This document shows, one piece after another, positions 5,211-7,079 of a stretch of 7,079 bases of DNA (position 1 is the stretch's first letter; every line of letters begins with the position of its first letter). Under the pieces are notes generated by a model, which searched no databases, was not told the origin of the DNA, and saw nothing but the letters and a program-made list of their open reading frames with translations. The stretch comes from Lachnospiraceae bacterium. GTDB taxonomy: Bacteria; Bacillota_A; Clostridia; Lachnospirales; Lachnospiraceae. The stretch covers positions 1-7,079 of the forward strand of contig JAFUEG010000215.1 in assembly GCA_017464045.1 (NCBI GenBank), read 5' to 3'. The translations under genes were made by a program, and so were the position numbers.

Positions 5211-7061
5211 ATGCTTATGGATAAAATAACTTACTGTAATGAATGTGGAAATGAATTAAGTCCGGTAGACAGATTTTGCAATATCTGTGGGGCTCCTGTA
5301 GGGATTAGCGATGATATCAATTTAGAAAATCCTACAAATGAGCTCAGCTCTGATAATTACACATCTTTTAATCAAAAGATTAATGAGGGATATGCACCTG
5401 CTTATCAGAAAGTTGATGAAGTTAATACAGCTTTTTATCAGGAGATTAACGAAGGGAACGCTTCTTTTTATCAGGAGATTAACGAAGGGAATGCTTCTGT
5501 TTATCAGAAGATTAACGAAGGGAATGCTCCTTTTTATCAGGAGTTAGATGAAGTAAAATCACCTCGTAAAAAGCATACGGGGTTAATAGTAGGTATATCG
5601 GTACTGGTTTGTTTCTTAGCAGCAGGACTTGGCATATGGTTCTTCATCAGTCATAAAGGCAAGGATGATGGAGAAAAAGACGTAAAGACAGTAGAGGTAG
5701 TCTTTGATCTGCAGATACTTGTGAAGGATGATGTGGATTTATCGGATGTAAAGATTACGGCAGAAAAGGATGATGAGGTAGTAGATTTAGAGATAACCGG
5801 AAATAAGGCAGTTGCACAGCTTGCACCGGGTAAATGGAAGATTAAGGCAGAGATTCCTAATTATGAACCGATTATACAGGAAGTAGAGATTTTTGAGGAG
5901 GCATCAGAAAATTATTCTGAGGCACAGGAGTTATCAATAAGCTTTGATTTTACCGAGCAGCCTGTTGTACAAAGTGCAGCGTCAGATACTTCCGGGGAAG
6001 TTACTACGGAAGCAGAGACGACGAATGCAGCAGCAGATGAATCATGGCGCCAGGCATATATAGATTATCTTAGAGATAATAATATACTTAATATATATAC
6101 TATCCCTACAGAGATGGACTATACTTCGGCAATAGGTAGTGATAACAACGGGATAAATGGTGACATTATTGACAAAATCTATATGATTTCGATGAAGCTC
6201 TATGATAAAGATGGAGATGGAATACCTGAGCTATATTATTTGTGGAGTTTTTATACATTTGTGGATGATGGTTCGCAAGAATTTGATGATAAATCACATA
6301 TAAATGTCGGGATAAATGCTGCTTTAACTTGCTATTCTTATGATGGTAATCATGTTAATTCGCAGACTGAGATTAGAGAAAACAATGATGCTATACACAC
6401 TTATGAGATTAGAGACTGCAATTATCTTTGGTCAGATGAAGAATTGCCTAGAGGTGGTGTGGATTTATCTCTAATAAATGATGATGGTTCCTCCGCTGAG
6501 ATTGGAAGGGTTGAGTACTACATAAACAATTATGAAAAGGAAGAAAAAAAGGATATAACTGATGATGTTCCATGGAGACAAGCATATATTGACTATCTGA
6601 GAAACAACTATGGTGATATCAACACATTAAGTATTGAGAGTGAAGATTTTGAGTGGGATCTTTCTTCAGTTAATGTATGGGAGCCTTTTGTACTTATTAA
6701 ATTAGTTGATTATGACAACAATGGTATACCGGAGCTGTGTATAAAAAAATCTTGGTATCAATTTAATATTTCCACAACAGTAGAAGAATATGAATTTATA
6801 GAATATCTCGAAGGAAGTGGTCTTGAGCACACATATGTAGATATAGAAACATACTACAACGGTGATGACGAAGTTGTAGAACAAATTTCCGGTGATACTG
6901 ACAGGATGTATAGCTCACTGACAAATGTGTATGAAGCTTATAACCATGATTTAGATGACAACTTATATGGTGGGGTTTCACTTTTTGATTCTAATTATGT
7001 TAATGGAGAAACAATAACAACCTTTAGTGAAGATGCAATCAACTACATAGAAAACTATTAA
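5211..7061 (+). CDS. Zinc-ribbon, single-TM surface protein with 11-residue repeats and duplicated C-terminal module
   Basis: 616 residues, function unknown. Domains in order: a zinc ribbon CNEC-x11-CNIC (residues 9-28) at the N-terminus; six 11-residue repeats of the YQEINEGNASF type (54-119); a basic stop RKKH; one transmembrane helix (about 124-147); a beta-rich domain (about 157-236) with a LAPGKWKIKAEIPNY segment like PEGA/carboxypeptidase-regulatory folds; a Ser/Thr/Glu-rich linker; then two copies of a module each opening with WRQAYIDYLR (Trp279 and Trp455) and holding an acidic D-x-D-G-x-G-I-P-E-L type loop (DKDGDGIPEL from 332, DNNGIPEL from 502), a calcium-loop-like motif widespread in Lachnospiraceae extracellular proteins. 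Inferred topology is zinc ribbon inside, modules outside. The start could be ATG 5211 (TGAGG 4 bases before) or ATG 5217 (10 bases before); the shorter form, MDKITYCNECG, looks like other family members. It ends 18 bp before the window edge. Confidence 0.85.
   Translation: MLMDKITYCNECGNELSPVDRFCNICGAPVGISDDINLENPTNELSSDNYTSFNQKINEGYAPAYQKVDEVNTAFYQEINEGNASFYQEINEGNASVYQKINEGNAPFYQELDEVKSPRKKHTGLIVGISVLVCFLAAGLGIWFFISHKGKDDGEKDVKTVEVVFDLQILVKDDVDLSDVKITAEKDDEVVDLEITGNKAVAQLAPGKWKIKAEIPNYEPIIQEVEIFEEASENYSEAQELSISFDFTEQPVVQSAASDTSGEVTTEAETTNAAADESWRQAYIDYLRDNNILNIYTIPTEMDYTSAIGSDNNGINGDIIDKIYMISMKLYDKDGDGIPELYYLWSFYTFVDDGSQEFDDKSHINVGINAALTCYSYDGNHVNSQTEIRENNDAIHTYEIRDCNYLWSDEELPRGGVDLSLINDDGSSAEIGRVEYYINNYEKEEKKDITDDVPWRQAYIDYLRNNYGDINTLSIESEDFEWDLSSVNVWEPFVLIKLVDYDNNGIPELCIKKSWYQFNISTTVEEYEFIEYLEGSGLEHTYVDIETYYNGDDEVVEQISGDTDRMYSSLTNVYEAYNHDLDDNLYGGVSLFDSNYVNGETITTFSEDAINYIENY
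5370..5567 (+). repeat. Six tandem 33-bp coding repeats
   Basis: In-frame 33-bp units encode NQKINEGYAPA, YQKVDEVNTAF, YQEINEGNASF, YQEINEGNASV, YQKINEGNAPF and YQELDEVKSPR. Units 3 and 4 differ at only two bases, and unit 5 at few more, so the middle of the array is recently amplified, while the outer units have drifted. The array forms the juxtamembrane cytoplasmic linker between zinc ribbon and membrane helix. Unit number could vary between strains by slippage or recombination without breaking the frame. Confidence 0.9.
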
Positions 7062-7079
7062 GCCTGCAACATGTAAAAT

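Noticed and set aside
5338..5547. 69-residue ORF within the repeat array on the + strand
   Set aside because: It is an out-of-frame reading of the 33-bp repeats of the zinc-ribbon gene; its low-complexity product is a by-product of the repetition.

Overview
The window looks like chromosomal DNA from a motile, low-GC Firmicute, most likely a Lachnospiraceae member (Roseburia/Agathobacter/Butyrivibrio-like). The grounds are a flagellin followed directly by a FliS-type chaperone, strong AGGAGG-type ribosome binding sites, an S-box (SAM-I) riboswitch ahead of metK, a DUF5673-like membrane protein, a zinc-ribbon/single-TM surface protein with D-x-D-G-x-P-E-L motifs, and AT-rich intergenic DNA full of foldback repeats. 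The genus is inference. All genes are on the + strand.

Layout: (1) 2-1317, the end of a flagellar locus: the C-terminal part of a flagellin cut by the window edge, then fliS 13 bp downstream, then a HIT-family nucleotide hydrolase/transferase with its own terminator. A short REP-like hairpin covers the fliS stop codon and ends at the HIT ribosome binding site. (2) 1376-1704, a ~330 bp nearly perfect foldback element (element A). Its right terminus carries a consensus -35 hexamer pointing at metK. (3) 1744-3106, a complete SAM-I riboswitch with terminator/antiterminator, then metK. (4) 3123-3263, a second, unrelated foldback element (B). (5) 3304-4236, an aspartate/ornithine carbamoyltransferase-fold enzyme with unusual substrate-site residues. 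(6) 4244-4411, a third foldback element (C) sharing terminal sequence with A and with the solo hairpin. (7) 4427-4921, a small three-TM protein with a strong terminator. (8) 5211-7061, a 616-residue zinc-ribbon membrane-anchored protein with six 11-residue repeats and a duplicated extracellular module.

The genes do not form one pathway. Flagellin and FliS act together in filament assembly and secretion. metK makes S-adenosylmethionine and is under feedback control by SAM through its leader. The others are housekeeping or unknown. The most notable features are the foldback elements, which fill three intergenic gaps plus a fourth solo hairpin, the probable reuse of an element end as a promoter part for metK, and the divergent carbamoyltransferase. 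I saw no CRISPR array, prophage, defence system, transposase gene, tRNA or rRNA.
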